From a virus, in IMG/VR virus record IMGVR_UViG_3300008952_000003, positions 124,001 to 188,000 of that record: a stretch of DNA of 64,000 nt; one strand, given 5' to 3'. The translations under genes and the position numbers were made by a program. The notes beneath the pieces are model-generated. The model was not told the DNA's origin and did not search any database. It saw only the letters and a list, made by a program, of their open reading frames with translations. This document shows positions 8,830-18,100 of this stretch, piece by piece; position 1 is the first letter of the stretch; each line of letters begins with the position of its first letter.

Positions 8830-11067
8830 GTGTCGATAAATATGCTCCAAGAATATACAAGAATAGCGAAATATGCCAAATATTTGTCCGAAGAGAACCG
8901 AAGGGAAACCTGGAAAGAACAGGTCTCGCGAGTCTTTGACATGCACAGGGAAGTATTCGACGACTTCCCAGACGTCATTCCATATGTAGATGAAGCTGAG
9001 GGGGCAGTTCTCAGGAAGGAGATCCTCGGGTCGCAAAGAATCCTACAGTTTGGGGGTACTCCAATCATAAAACATAATGCTAGGGTCTATAACTGTGCAT
9101 TTGGGCATATAAGCCGGACAGCGACCTTTTCCGAACTGATGTACCTCTTATTGTGTGGCTGCGGGGTAGGTTTTTCGGTTCAAAGGCATCACGTAGCGCA
9201 GCTACCACCGATCGCAAGACCAAACAAGAATCACAAAAAGATATTCGTAATTCCGGACTCAATTGAGGGCTGGGCGGATGCTATCGCCGTCCTCATGAGT
9301 AGTTATTTCGGATCTGACAAGAGATTCGATGAATATATCGGCACAAATGTTGAATTTGATTATAGCCAGATCCGCCCACAGGGGTCTAAACTAAGTTCTG
9401 GAGCAAAAGCCCCAGGCCCCGCCGGGCTCAGGCGATCAATCGGGAAAATTCGAGAAGTTTTTGAAAATAGGCTTGGGAATTGTAATCGAGTCACCGTTAG
9501 GCCTATTGACGTATATGATGTCATAATGCACTCTGCAGATGCAGTCATCTCAGGAGGAGTCCGCCGCTCAGCAACAATCGCCCTGTTCTCTCCAGATGAT
9601 GAGGACATGGCGAAAGCTAAGACAGGTAACTGGTTTTTGGAAAATCCCCAAAGAGGACGATCGAACAATAGCGCGCTCTTGATTAGGAACGAGACTTCGA
9701 AGTCTGATTTTAAGAGATTAATTAACTGGGTGAAGGAATTTGGAGAGCCAGGATTTGTATGGGCCGACAACAAGGAGATGGGATTCAATCCGTGCGTCGA
9801 AATCGGACTATACCCCATCGATGAGTCTACGGGAGAATCAGGGTGGCAATTTTGTAATTTGGCAGAGATTAATGGAAAAAAGGCATCGACTCCTGAAAAA
9901 TTTTATGATGCATGTCGCGCTGCAGCAATCATAGGCACACTCCAAGCTGCCTATACCCAGTTCCCATATCTCAGCGAAGCTACCGAAAGAATAACCAGGA
10001 GAGAGGCACTTCTTGGGGTTTCTGTTACGGGAATGATGGATAACCCAGACGTACTTTTCGACCCACAAATCCAGCGCAATGGCGCGAAAATCGTCAAAGA
10101 AATCAATAAAACCGTTGCAGACATAATTGGCATTAATGCTGCAGCAAGGACCACCTGTGTGAAACCAGCCGGCTCCACTTCTTGTATATTAGGGACTGCA
10201 TCTGGCATACACCCCCACCATGCAAAGAGATATTTTCGCAGAGTACAGGCAAACGTGCAAGAAAATCCAGTTCGACACTTTAAACAATTTAATCCACGAG
10301 CAGTAGAAAAGTCAGTGTGGGATCCAAATGGGGTGACCGAAGTTATTACTTTTCTCTGCGAGGTTCCAGTTGGGGCAAAGACGAAGAATCAAATTGATGC
10401 ATCAAGGTTGCTAGAGAGCGTCAAGCTGACTCAGCAGAATTGGGTTAGGTATGGTACGAACAGGGAACTATGCGTAAAGCCCTGGCTCTCTCACAATGTT
10501 TCCAACACTATTCACGTTAGAGAGGATGAGTGGGACGACATCACGGACTATATTTATAAAAACAGAAAATACTTTGCAGGAATCTCTCTGATCCCAAGCT
10601 CAGGAGATAAAGATTATCCACAGGCGCCCTTTTGTGCGGTTCCATACCCTTCTGACATCTTGAGAATCTACGGTCCAGGTTCTTTTTTTGCTTCTGGCAT
10701 CATTGAGGGCGCCCTTTATGCTTTTGATGATGATTTGTGGGCCGCAAGTGATTGTATTTTGGGGGTCGGCATGCCACTGCACGAGGTCGACCTTGTGAAA
10801 AGGGACTGGGCTCAGTCTGCCATTAAATTCGCAGATAGTCATTTTTCTGGCGATGTCAGGAAGATGACATATTGCCTAAAAGACATTTATAATCTCAAAC
10901 TTTGGGAGAAATTATCCCAAGAATATCGCGATGTCGACTGGACTCTCATGAGAGAGGACCGTGATAACGTAGATTTTCAACAAGATTCTGCTTGTGCTGG
11001 TGGATCATGTGAGATGCCAGCCGAGTATTTAGAAGCCATAAGAATTCACACAAATACAGGAGAGTAA
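8830..11067 (+). CDS. Class II (adenosylcobalamin-dependent) ribonucleoside-triphosphate reductase
   Basis: A 745-residue monomeric class II reductase resembling the Lactobacillus leichmannii enzyme. Key cysteines are visible: NCAFGHI (first redox Cys), NPCVEIGLY (thiyl-radical Cys), WQFCNLAEI (second redox Cys) and a C-terminal CAGGSCE shuttle pair. GCGVGFSVQ, GGVRRSATIALFS and a conserved NNSAL are also present. It makes dNTPs without oxygen or a small subunit but needs B12, so the host must supply cobalamin. The start is GTG immediately after the helicase; GroES follows after three bases. Confidence 0.93.
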   Translation: MSINMLQEYTRIAKYAKYLSEENRRETWKEQVSRVFDMHREVFDDFPDVIPYVDEAEGAVLRKEILGSQRILQFGGTPIIKHNARVYNCAFGHISRTATFSELMYLLLCGCGVGFSVQRHHVAQLPPIARPNKNHKKIFVIPDSIEGWADAIAVLMSSYFGSDKRFDEYIGTNVEFDYSQIRPQGSKLSSGAKAPGPAGLRRSIGKIREVFENRLGNCNRVTVRPIDVYDVIMHSADAVISGGVRRSATIALFSPDDEDMAKAKTGNWFLENPQRGRSNNSALLIRNETSKSDFKRLINWVKEFGEPGFVWADNKEMGFNPCVEIGLYPIDESTGESGWQFCNLAEINGKKASTPEKFYDACRAAAIIGTLQAAYTQFPYLSEATERITRREALLGVSVTGMMDNPDVLFDPQIQRNGAKIVKEINKTVADIIGINAAARTTCVKPAGSTSCILGTASGIHPHHAKRYFRRVQANVQENPVRHFKQFNPRAVEKSVWDPNGVTEVITFLCEVPVGAKTKNQIDASRLLESVKLTQQNWVRYGTNRELCVKPWLSHNVSNTIHVREDEWDDITDYIYKNRKYFAGISLIPSSGDKDYPQAPFCAVPYPSDILRIYGPGSFFASGIIEGALYAFDDDLWAASDCILGVGMPLHEVDLVKRDWAQSAIKFADSHFSGDVRKMTYCLKDIYNLKLWEKLSQEYRDVDWTLMREDRDNVDFQQDSACAGGSCEMPAEYLEAIRIHTNTGE

Positions 11068-11070
11068 AAA

Positions 11071-11340
11071 ATGTTCCAGCCATGTAATCGTTATCTGATG
11101 ATAGAGAGAGAAAGCAAGCAAGAGAGTGAAAATTTAATAACACTTCCGGAGGGCGTCTTTAAGACGGAGATCTCCCATGAAAAAGTAAGAGTTAAGGCCA
11201 TTTCAGCCGACGTTCGCCCTCCACTTTCAGCCGATCAGGAAGTGGTAGTTTTGAGCCAGATGATAGAAGAAGTGGAATTTGACAATAAAACTATCTATTT
11301 AGTATTAGAAAATTATGTATTGGGTATCGTTGGAGGATAA
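11071..11340 (+). CDS. groES: GroES-like co-chaperonin
   Basis: 89 residues with the GroES pattern: an opening strand (CNRYLMIERES), then LITLPEGVF..., KVRVKAISADV, and a closing strand (NKTIYLVLENYVLGIV). It lacks the usual DGSGG-like mobile-loop sequence, so it is divergent, comparable in idea to T4 gp31 or RB49 CocO. It should cap a chaperonin, either the host's or the phage GroEL at 29216; the two genes lie 18 kb apart. It directly follows the RNR gene. Confidence 0.7.
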   Translation: MFQPCNRYLMIERESKQESENLITLPEGVFKTEISHEKVRVKAISADVRPPLSADQEVVVLSQMIEEVEFDNKTIYLVLENYVLGIVGG

Positions 11341-11346
11341 TACGAA

Positions 11347-11508
11347 ATGACTATAAGTAATAAGAGTTTTCTTATTTTGATCAAAGATCTTATTAAGGAA
11401 GAAATGGAAAAGAAGCAGACTTTATTGGAGGCCCCATACTCCAAGAAGATGGATGAAGTTTTGGTTGAAAAGCTAAACCTCATTTTTAATAAGAATAAAA
11501 ATAAATAA
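11347..11508 (+). CDS. Small hypothetical protein with tag-like N-terminus
   Basis: A 53-residue frame seven bases after GroES, with GGAGG before the ATG. The start, MTISNKSFLILIKDLIKEEM, weakly resembles the KITKxRLxxIIxEE tag seen at 39873, 59393 and 61674. The rest is helical and lysine-rich. It is probably real because spacing and ribosome site are good; function unknown. Confidence 0.55.
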   Translation: MTISNKSFLILIKDLIKEEMEKKQTLLEAPYSKKMDEVLVEKLNLIFNKNKNK

Positions 11509-11583
11509 TTTTGAAACACAGGTGTCAATATCACCGTTGAGTTATCATCCAGAATAGACAAGCACATTTACCACCACGACAAG

Positions 11584-12438
11584 ATGGTCGTCGGCGGTGG
11601 GCTAAACGCACTGCTGTATTCTTTTTTTAGCGGGTACCCGTGTATCTACGCCAAGGAAGCTCCTCCCTTTAGATTTGATTTCGATACGAAGCTAAGAGAC
11701 TCGGAATTTTTCCAAACCAAAACAGGCAATCTTCGCGAAGTTTGGGAGAGGCTGATTATGATTCTATCCCTCGGCGGGCAGCTTCCGATGGGAGATAAGA
11801 CATATTCAATAAATATTCACGACAATCTCATCAAGGCATACACTCACGGCTCAAGGCTTGGAAGATTTAAGTTTGAAAAGTTAATAATATTCGACGACCA
11901 TCGCATGTTCGGTTTACCACCAGTCAAAAAGCAAGACATAGGAAAGTCGAGGGTTTTGGATTGGTATGATGTCAGGACTGGCATGGAGCATGAGCATGAT
12001 ATTTTCCACACCCCGGATGATTTCGTAAATAAAGTATATTTTTACCCTTCCGATAGATTTGGAAATCAAAAATCTGGTCGCGTTAGGAAGGATCTAGTCG
12101 CAGTATCTTATCTTACCGAGGATCAAATAGGAGATTTTGAATTCTCAGATACGATGGCAAAATTTAAAATTTTGAAACTTATGAAAGAAAACGGAATTAG
12201 GGGAGCCAGAAACGGCCGAGACATGAATAATCCAAACATATATCGGTATTATTCTCCAAAGATAGAATCAGTCCAGCGCCAAGTGATTTCAAATATAAGA
12301 AGTCATTATGAGAAAGATGAAAGATTCGAGTTTCGTTATGACACCCCGGCAGAGATTCTCGCAGCCTTCGAGAATCCTCCAGATACATATTCTTTTAAAA
12401 TAAGTGAGTTTTCTATTGACAAATATATAAATTCGTGA
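11584..12438 (+). CDS. Hypothetical protein with a GGG nucleotide-loop-like N-terminus
   Basis: 284 residues from the only ATG available, but the frame is open back to 11515 (encoding ...VELSSRIDKHIYHHDK) and no ATG, GTG or TTG start exists there, so the true start may be a rare codon or the N-terminus may be unusual. MVVGGGLNALLYSFFSGYP looks like a dinucleotide-binding (Rossmann) loop. The remainder is rich in Asp, His and aromatic residues (DDHRMFGLPPV, MEHEHDIFH) and ends in KISEFSIDKYINS. FAD- or NAD-dependent enzyme of the UDP-galactopyranose mutase style is one possibility only. Confidence 0.55.
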   Translation: MVVGGGLNALLYSFFSGYPCIYAKEAPPFRFDFDTKLRDSEFFQTKTGNLREVWERLIMILSLGGQLPMGDKTYSINIHDNLIKAYTHGSRLGRFKFEKLIIFDDHRMFGLPPVKKQDIGKSRVLDWYDVRTGMEHEHDIFHTPDDFVNKVYFYPSDRFGNQKSGRVRKDLVAVSYLTEDQIGDFEFSDTMAKFKILKLMKENGIRGARNGRDMNNPNIYRYYSPKIESVQRQVISNIRSHYEKDERFEFRYDTPAEILAAFENPPDTYSFKISEFSIDKYINS

Positions 12439-12444
12439 TATGAT
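12416..12444 (+). promoter_or_regulatory. Promoter for the membrane-protein cluster
   Basis: TTGACA 12416-12421, 17-base spacer, TATGAT 12439-12444, inside the last codons of the preceding gene. Confidence 0.65.
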
Positions 12445-12466
12445 TTATTTATAGCTGGAGGTGAGT

Positions 12467-12961
12467 TTGAGAAAGTTTGGAAATTTTATAAGTAATATAT
12501 TTGCTTTTCGATCCGCTAAGAAAACTGATATTTTGTTGTCCATATTTCTGGCCCTGATAGTCGGAACAGTATCTACAAAGTTAGTTAATTTCTTGATTCG
12601 CCAAATGCCAGACAAGGTTCCAGAGGGACTTGAGTTAACGAACGAAATATTGAGAAGCGCAGATGGGTATTTGTTATTGTCGTTTTTATTCGGGGTTTGT
12701 ATCTTCGCCCCGGTTGTAGAAGAGGTGATCTTTAGAGGTATCCTGTGGTGGCCAATTGAGAAGCTTTTCTCAAGCAATGTTGCACTGATTGTGACTTCCG
12801 TATTATTTTCGTTGGCTCATGCAGACCTCTTGCATATAATCGCAGTGTTCCCATTGGGAGTTCTTTTTGGTATCTTAAGGAAGAGGACAGGGAGTATTTG
12901 GCCTTCGATAATCGCCCACGCCGCGAATAATACGATGGCCTCTATAAGTTTAATTTTTTAA
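12467..12961 (+). CDS. CPBP-family intramembrane metalloprotease
   Basis: About 164 residues with four to five hydrophobic segments and the CPBP (Abi/Rce1-like) signature: VVEEVIFRGIL (EExxxR), SLAHAD and IIAHAANN supply the Glu and His residues of the membrane-embedded active site. Such enzymes cleave or process membrane substrates; in bacteria some confer bacteriocin immunity or phage resistance. TTG 12467 is preferred because GGAGGTGA lies just upstream; the GTG at 12461 falls within that site. It opens a run of four membrane or exported proteins. Confidence 0.8.
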   Translation: MRKFGNFISNIFAFRSAKKTDILLSIFLALIVGTVSTKLVNFLIRQMPDKVPEGLELTNEILRSADGYLLLSFLFGVCIFAPVVEEVIFRGILWWPIEKLFSSNVALIVTSVLFSLAHADLLHIIAVFPLGVLFGILRKRTGSIWPSIIAHAANNTMASISLIF

Positions 12962-12984
12962 ATGAAAAGGTACTATTTAGTAAT

Positions 12985-13185
12985 GTGGGACACCTTAAAG
13001 ACATCAATGAAACATATCTTGAGCACTTTCGCCATGCGTTTGAGATCGGGTCTGTTTTGCTTTTATCTTCTTTCTCCCAGCTTTTTCATTCTATTATTCC
13101 TGATTTTCATCCTCCTTATGGATCTGATGTTGAGTCATTGATCAGGTTTCTGGAGTCGAAAAAGGCAGGAAACCGCCATGATTAA
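12985..13185 (+). CDS. Small DUF6356-like protein
   Basis: 66 residues, GTG start. The pattern HLKDINETYLEHFRHAFEIG, then LLLSSFSQLFHSIIPDFHP and a C-terminal helix, resembles from memory the DUF6356 family of short proteins with one hydrophobic helix and invariant histidines; their function is unknown. Another frame (12962-13147) could encode a 61-residue hydrophobic peptide, but the family resemblance favours this one. Confidence 0.55.
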   Translation: MGHLKDINETYLEHFRHAFEIGSVLLLSSFSQLFHSIIPDFHPPYGSDVESLIRFLESKKAGNRHD

Positions 13186-13525
13186 AAAACCAATTATAGT
13201 AAGAAATAGCAAAATCCCAGCTTTATTGAGTTGGGTAATCAAAATATATGCAATCACATTATTTCCATTTGTTTTTATTCGAGACCACGGAGACGAGGTT
13301 ACGATTACTCACGAAACAATCCACCATCATCAGTACTTGGAAACTCTCATTATAGGTTTCCCGATCATTTATCTTGCCGATTGGCTCGTTGGCCTCATAA
13401 AGTACCGTGATTCAGAGAAAGCATATTGCCAGATTCGATTTGAACAAGAAGCGTACAACAATGATCTTTACGAGGATTATCTAGAAAAAAGAAAGTTGTT
13501 TTCTTGGTTGAAATATAAAATTTAA
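13178..13525 (+). CDS. Membrane protein with HExxH motif (putative metalloprotease)
   Basis: 115 residues with two hydrophobic segments (ALLSWVIKIYAITLFPFVFI and TLIIGFPIIYLADWLVGLI) flanking VTITHETIHHHQ, a zinc-protease type HExxH. A downstream RFEQEAY could provide the third ligand. This looks like a minimal gluzincin-style peptidase embedded at the membrane. The ATG overlaps the end of the previous gene. Activity is inferred from the motif only. Confidence 0.6.
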   Translation: MIKKPIIVRNSKIPALLSWVIKIYAITLFPFVFIRDHGDEVTITHETIHHHQYLETLIIGFPIIYLADWLVGLIKYRDSEKAYCQIRFEQEAYNNDLYEDYLEKRKLFSWLKYKI

Positions 13526-13544
13526 TTTACACAAGAGGTGAGAA

Positions 13545-14063
13545 ATGATTAAAAAGACTTTAGCTTCCCTAGCGTTGCTGACTGTTTTAGTTAGTGATTC
13601 TAGTGCTGCGGACAAATCCCATTCTTTGGGTTTTGCTGCTGGATCAACATATGGGATTGGATTATCTTATTCCCACGATTGGGACAAGAATGGGATACAA
13701 GTCACAGCGCTTCCATACTGGAATAACGACAAAGGAATGATTGCAAGTGGCATAAACTTTAAGAGAAATTTTGATGAGAATGGAAAAATCGGTATCTATG
13801 GGAGTTTTGGCCTCGCTGCTTCCGTGCAAAAGGAAACCTACACCGAGTGCCGCTGGGATGATGTCCTAGAGGAAGAAGTTTGCGAACCACCAGTTGTCGA
13901 AATAAGTCACAATTATGCAACTGGCCCAGGCGTAGGTATGCAGTTTTATTTTTGGCAAAATGGAGTTTTTCGATTCGAACTGCCAATCGCAGTTAGGTTT
14001 GGTACCAATGGCTTCGGAATCTTGCCAATTCCAAACGTGGCCCTGATGTATCGATGGCAGTAA
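13545..14063 (+). CDS. Secreted outer-membrane beta-barrel-like protein
   Basis: 172 residues with a signal peptide (MIKKTLASLALLTVLVSDSSA), then alternating short strands rich in Gly and aromatics (SLGFAAGSTYGIGLSYSHDW, ATGPGVGMQFYFW) and a terminal strand ending in Trp-Gln (VALMYRWQ), typical of small outer-membrane barrels. One pair of cysteines sits in an extracellular-loop-like insertion. A phage-encoded OMP could alter the host surface, for example to block competing phages. AGAGGTGAG precedes the ATG. Confidence 0.65.
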   Translation: MIKKTLASLALLTVLVSDSSAADKSHSLGFAAGSTYGIGLSYSHDWDKNGIQVTALPYWNNDKGMIASGINFKRNFDENGKIGIYGSFGLAASVQKETYTECRWDDVLEEEVCEPPVVEISHNYATGPGVGMQFYFWQNGVFRFELPIAVRFGTNGFGILPIPNVALMYRWQ

Positions 14064-14064
14064 A

Positions 14065-14955
14065 TTGCCTTCTTACCACTTGTCTGGAATAGTTCCGGTT
14101 GCTGGCCAGCCATTAGATTTCAAGATGGACTGGCACGACTCTATGATGCCCATCGCTCCGGATTATTTAGCGGTCGAGCGCGCTGTATATGAGTGTGCTT
14201 GGGCAGGCTGCGAAACTATTTGGATTGTGTGCAATGATGACATGTCGCCCCTGATTCGTCACCGAATTGGAGAATGGGTGCAGGACCCTGTTTGGATTGG
14301 GAGAAGACTCGATCCTTATCCATCCCAAACAAGAAAACAAATTCCAATATTTTACGTGCCAGTCCGCGCAAAGGATATTGGAAAGAGAGACTGCTTGGCT
14401 TGGAGTATATTGCATGGCGCAGTCACGGCTTTTGAAATTTCTGCTCGATTGAGCAAGTGGGTGATACCAACAAGAAATTATGTTGCTTTCCCATACGGTG
14501 TCTACGACCCAGAGATCCTCCGAGAATACAGAAAAAACATCTCCAGCGCCAGACCATTCATGTTAGCTCGTAATGGCAAGACCGTTCAGGATGGAGAATA
14601 TCTTGGTTTTACCTTTGATAAGGACGATTTTGTGTCATCGCGCCGAAAGATTCGCGAGGGCACCGGGAAATATAATTCTAAAGTCCTAGAAGACGGTCTA
14701 TATCCCAGGGAGAAGCTGCCAAAAGAAGAAAGATACTCTGCGCGCTATTTTTCCCTTGACAAAATTTTTAAATCTGTTATAATAGATATAGAAAACAAAG
14801 TAGAAGTCCCATGGTATTATAACATAGATTCTTGGGACGGATACTGTAGCTATTTGGGATCAGAAGAGCGAAAGCTGGTTGAAAGACCTCACCCAATCTT
14901 TATGAAATACCACGAATGGAATGAAATAGGAGTTGATGATGAAACTAATGAGTAA
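14065..14955 (+). CDS. Nucleotidyltransferase-like (sugar-nucleotide type) protein
   Basis: 296 residues, TTG start one base after the OMP stop. The N-terminus, HLSGIVPVAGQPLDFKMDWHDSMMPIAP..LAVERAVYECAWAGCETIWIVCND, follows the order of GT-A nucleotidyltransferases: a strand with PVAG, a product site (PIAP), then helix and strand. The later part is unmatched. It may activate a sugar or modify a nucleotide; compare the phosphomannomutase and cupin genes at 35-39 kb. A promoter lies inside its 3' part (14756). Confidence 0.5.
   Translation: MPSYHLSGIVPVAGQPLDFKMDWHDSMMPIAPDYLAVERAVYECAWAGCETIWIVCNDDMSPLIRHRIGEWVQDPVWIGRRLDPYPSQTRKQIPIFYVPVRAKDIGKRDCLAWSILHGAVTAFEISARLSKWVIPTRNYVAFPYGVYDPEILREYRKNISSARPFMLARNGKTVQDGEYLGFTFDKDDFVSSRRKIREGTGKYNSKVLEDGLYPREKLPKEERYSARYFSLDKIFKSVIIDIENKVEVPWYYNIDSWDGYCSYLGSEERKLVERPHPIFMKYHEWNEIGVDDETNE
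14756..14783 (+). promoter_or_regulatory. Internal promoter upstream of the DnaE operon
   Basis: TTGACA 14756-14761, 16-base spacer, perfect TATAAT 14778-14783, within the preceding coding sequence. It would transcribe the small gene at 14939 and dnaE. Confidence 0.6.
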
Positions 14956-15124
14956 CACAAAAAAGCAGTTAGTGATTTTGCTAGAGGGGCACCAACACAA
15001 GTTGTCTGTCATTCAGAGATCCGCAGGACGCTTGCGAAAGGAGATTTTTGATTTGAATCTCGATGCAGAAACACGCAATAAGATTGTCGCCAAAATTGAT
15101 AAACATATTGACAACCTTGTCTAG
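14939..15124 (+). CDS. Small hypothetical helical protein
   Basis: About 61 residues (MKLMSNTKKQLVILLEGHQHKLSVIQ...), highly helical with alternating Lys/Asp/Leu; likely a two-helix hairpin. AGGAG is placed well for ATG 14939; ATG codons at 14933, 14936 and 14948 are alternatives. It overlaps the end of the nucleotidyltransferase gene and lies nine bases before dnaE, so it may be a polymerase partner (inference). Confidence 0.55.
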   Translation: MKLMSNTKKQLVILLEGHQHKLSVIQRSAGRLRKEIFDLNLDAETRNKIVAKIDKHIDNLV

Positions 15125-15133
15125 GGGACACAA

Positions 15134-18100
15134 ATGAAGAGAAAAAGTAGTAGCATCCCCTTTGTTGGGTTGCACGCTCATTCCGTCGCCGGAAGCATCT
15201 TTGATGCCCTTGGGTATCCACAAGAGCACATGGATTTCGCTTTCGAGAATGGTATGAGCGCCCTGGCCCTCACCGACCATGGGAACATGAATGGTCTCCC
15301 CCACCAGGTTCTCCACGCGAAGAAGATGAGAGAGGGTGGTAGGGAGTTTAAGCCCATTTTTGGAATTGAGGCATATTTCATCCCCTCTTTAGACGAGTGG
15401 AGGGAGGATTACGACGCGGCCAAAGAAGATAAAAAGAGGCGCAAGACATTAAGTAAAGATGTAACAGCGACGACCGTCGAAGATGAAGACGCATCTAAAA
15501 AGGCCGTCAGAAACGTCTTGAATCGCCGACGACACCTTATCCTGCTCGCCCAGAATCAAGAGGGCTTGAATAACCTTTTCGCAATGATTTCAGAATCGTT
15601 TGGTCCGAACAATTATTATCGCTACCCGCGCGTTGATTATAAAACTCTAAAAAAGTATTCTGAGGGCGTCATAGGCGCGTCTGCTTGCCTTGGTGGGGTA
15701 TATGCCGGTAATTACTGGGAGAACCGCGAGAATGGGGAAGAATCGGTCCTGGAGGCCATGCGTGAAACGACAAAACAAATGGTCGATATTTTCGGAGATC
15801 GGTGGTATGGAGAACTTCAGTGGAATAATATTGAAGAGCAGCACGTACTGAATAAGTATATTATCAAAATGCACGAAGAGTTTGGAATTAAATTGATTTC
15901 CACTTCCGATTCGCACTACCCAAATCCGAAGGCATGGAAAGATCGCGAGCTTTATCGAAAGCTCGGTTGGCTGGGAAAGCCACGACCAGGATATGAGTCT
16001 GCCGAACTTCCGGCTGGAGTAGAAGAGATCGGATATGAACTTTATCCACGGAATGGGGATCAGATGTGGGAAGCATACAAGAAATACTCCGAGGAGTGCG
16101 GAGTGGAGTATGATGATGACCTGATTCTAAAATCGATAACTGAAACTCACGATATCGCTCATCAGCGCATCGAAGATTTTATGCCAGATAATACCGTGCG
16201 TCTTCCTGACTTTGTTATCCCACCTGGCGAAACAGCAGATTCTGCATTGCAGAAGTTTTGCTTTGAGGGGCTCCGAAGCCTCGGCCTTCATACCAAGGAG
16301 GAATATACCGATCGATTACGCATGGAGCTTGGGGTCATTTCTGATCGAGGCTTCTCTAAGTATTTTCTGACAATGAACCAGATTAGTCAAAAGGCTAATG
16401 AGGTAATGCTCACCGGCCCTGGTCGCGGTTCGGCTGCTGGATCTCTCGTTGCGTATGTGTTGAATATCACACAAGTCGATCCTCTAAAATATGGGCTGCA
16501 GTTTTCCCGCTTTATGCGAGCAGACGCAACCGACTATCCAGATATTGACTATGATGTAGCTGATAGCATGGGCCTGAAAGAGATGTTAATCAATGATTGG
16601 GGGGAGGATAAGGTGGCTCCAATTTCAAACTGGAACACACTGCAGCTTAAAAGCCTCATTAAGGACATTTCAAAATTCTATGGCATACCCTTTAAAGAGG
16701 TCAATGACGTCACTTCTGTTATGATGGTGGAGGCTATTGGCCCCGCTAAACTGAAGCACGGAATCAAGACGGGAATTTATAATCCCACTTTTGAAGAAGT
16801 CATGGAATTTAGCGAGACTCTTAGGGGATTCTTGGCTCGCTATCCGCATGTCAAGACACACGTTGAAGTTCTTTATGGTCAGGTCCGATCGTGTTCCCGG
16901 CATGCCGGCGGAGTCGTCGTAGGGGAAGACCTAAACTCCAGAATGCCACTTATCAATTCTGGAGGAGTTCGTCAAACTCCCTGGTCTGAAGGTCAAAACG
17001 TCCGACATCTTGAGCCGATGGGATTTATCAAGTTTGATGTTCTTGGGCTCTCAACTCTCAAGATGATTGATGGCGCTATCTATCACATTCTTCGAAGGCA
17101 TCACGGAATCGAAAATCCAACATTCGAGGACATCAAAGATTTTTATAATAAAAACCTCCATCCAGATGTAATCGACTTTGATGATCAGGAGGTTTACAAG
17201 AATATATTTCATGCTGGAAAGTGGGCGGGAGTATTTCAATTTACTGAAGTGGGAGCCCAGAGATTCTGCCAACAGGCGAAACCAGCAAATCTGATCGACC
17301 TAGCGGCAATAACCTCCATTTATCGACCAGGCCCACTAGGAGCTAATGTACACAATGATTATGTGGAGGCCAGAGAGAACGCTCATCGACTCAAGTTTAT
17401 TAATGACGAACATCGAGAAGTTACAGAAGAAACGTTCGGGTTTCTAATCTTTCAGGAGCAGATTGCTGAGCTTGCTCATAGGTTGGGGAAAGGTCTCTCT
17501 CTAGATGAGGGCAATGCATTGCGAAAAGTCTTGACCAAGAAGGGCACAGGCAAGGAAGCGAAAGTAAAAAAAGCTCTTCACTCAAAATTTGTAAATGGCT
17601 GTACGGAAAAGGGGATCCAAAGGGCAACTGCGGAAAGGCTATGGGAGACTTTCGAGTATTTCTCCGGATACGGCTTCAATAAGTCTCACGCAGTTTCATA
17701 TTGCATTTTGTCTTTCCAGTGTGCGTGGCTATTGAACTATTATCAAGTTGAGTGGCTCGCAGCATTCCTGGACAAGGAGCCGGAAACTAGAAAAGAGCGC
17801 GCCATTAATGTAGCAAAATCTTTCGGCCTCGGCATTAAGAGTTTAGATGTAAATTCTTCTGGTCGAGTTTGGGAGATTTCTGAAGATGGCAAAATGCTAA
17901 TTCAGCCACTATCTTCGATCAAGGGCTTGGGAGACGCAGCAATAGATCAAATTGTTGGAAATAGGCCATTCGAAAATATCGAAGCTTTCTTGTTCAATGA
18001 AAAGATCATTTATTCAAAACTTAATAAAAAGAGCCTGGATGTTCTTTGCAGGAGCGGAGCCCTGCAGGGACTAGCTGATGAACGCTTCACTGGTGGAAAA

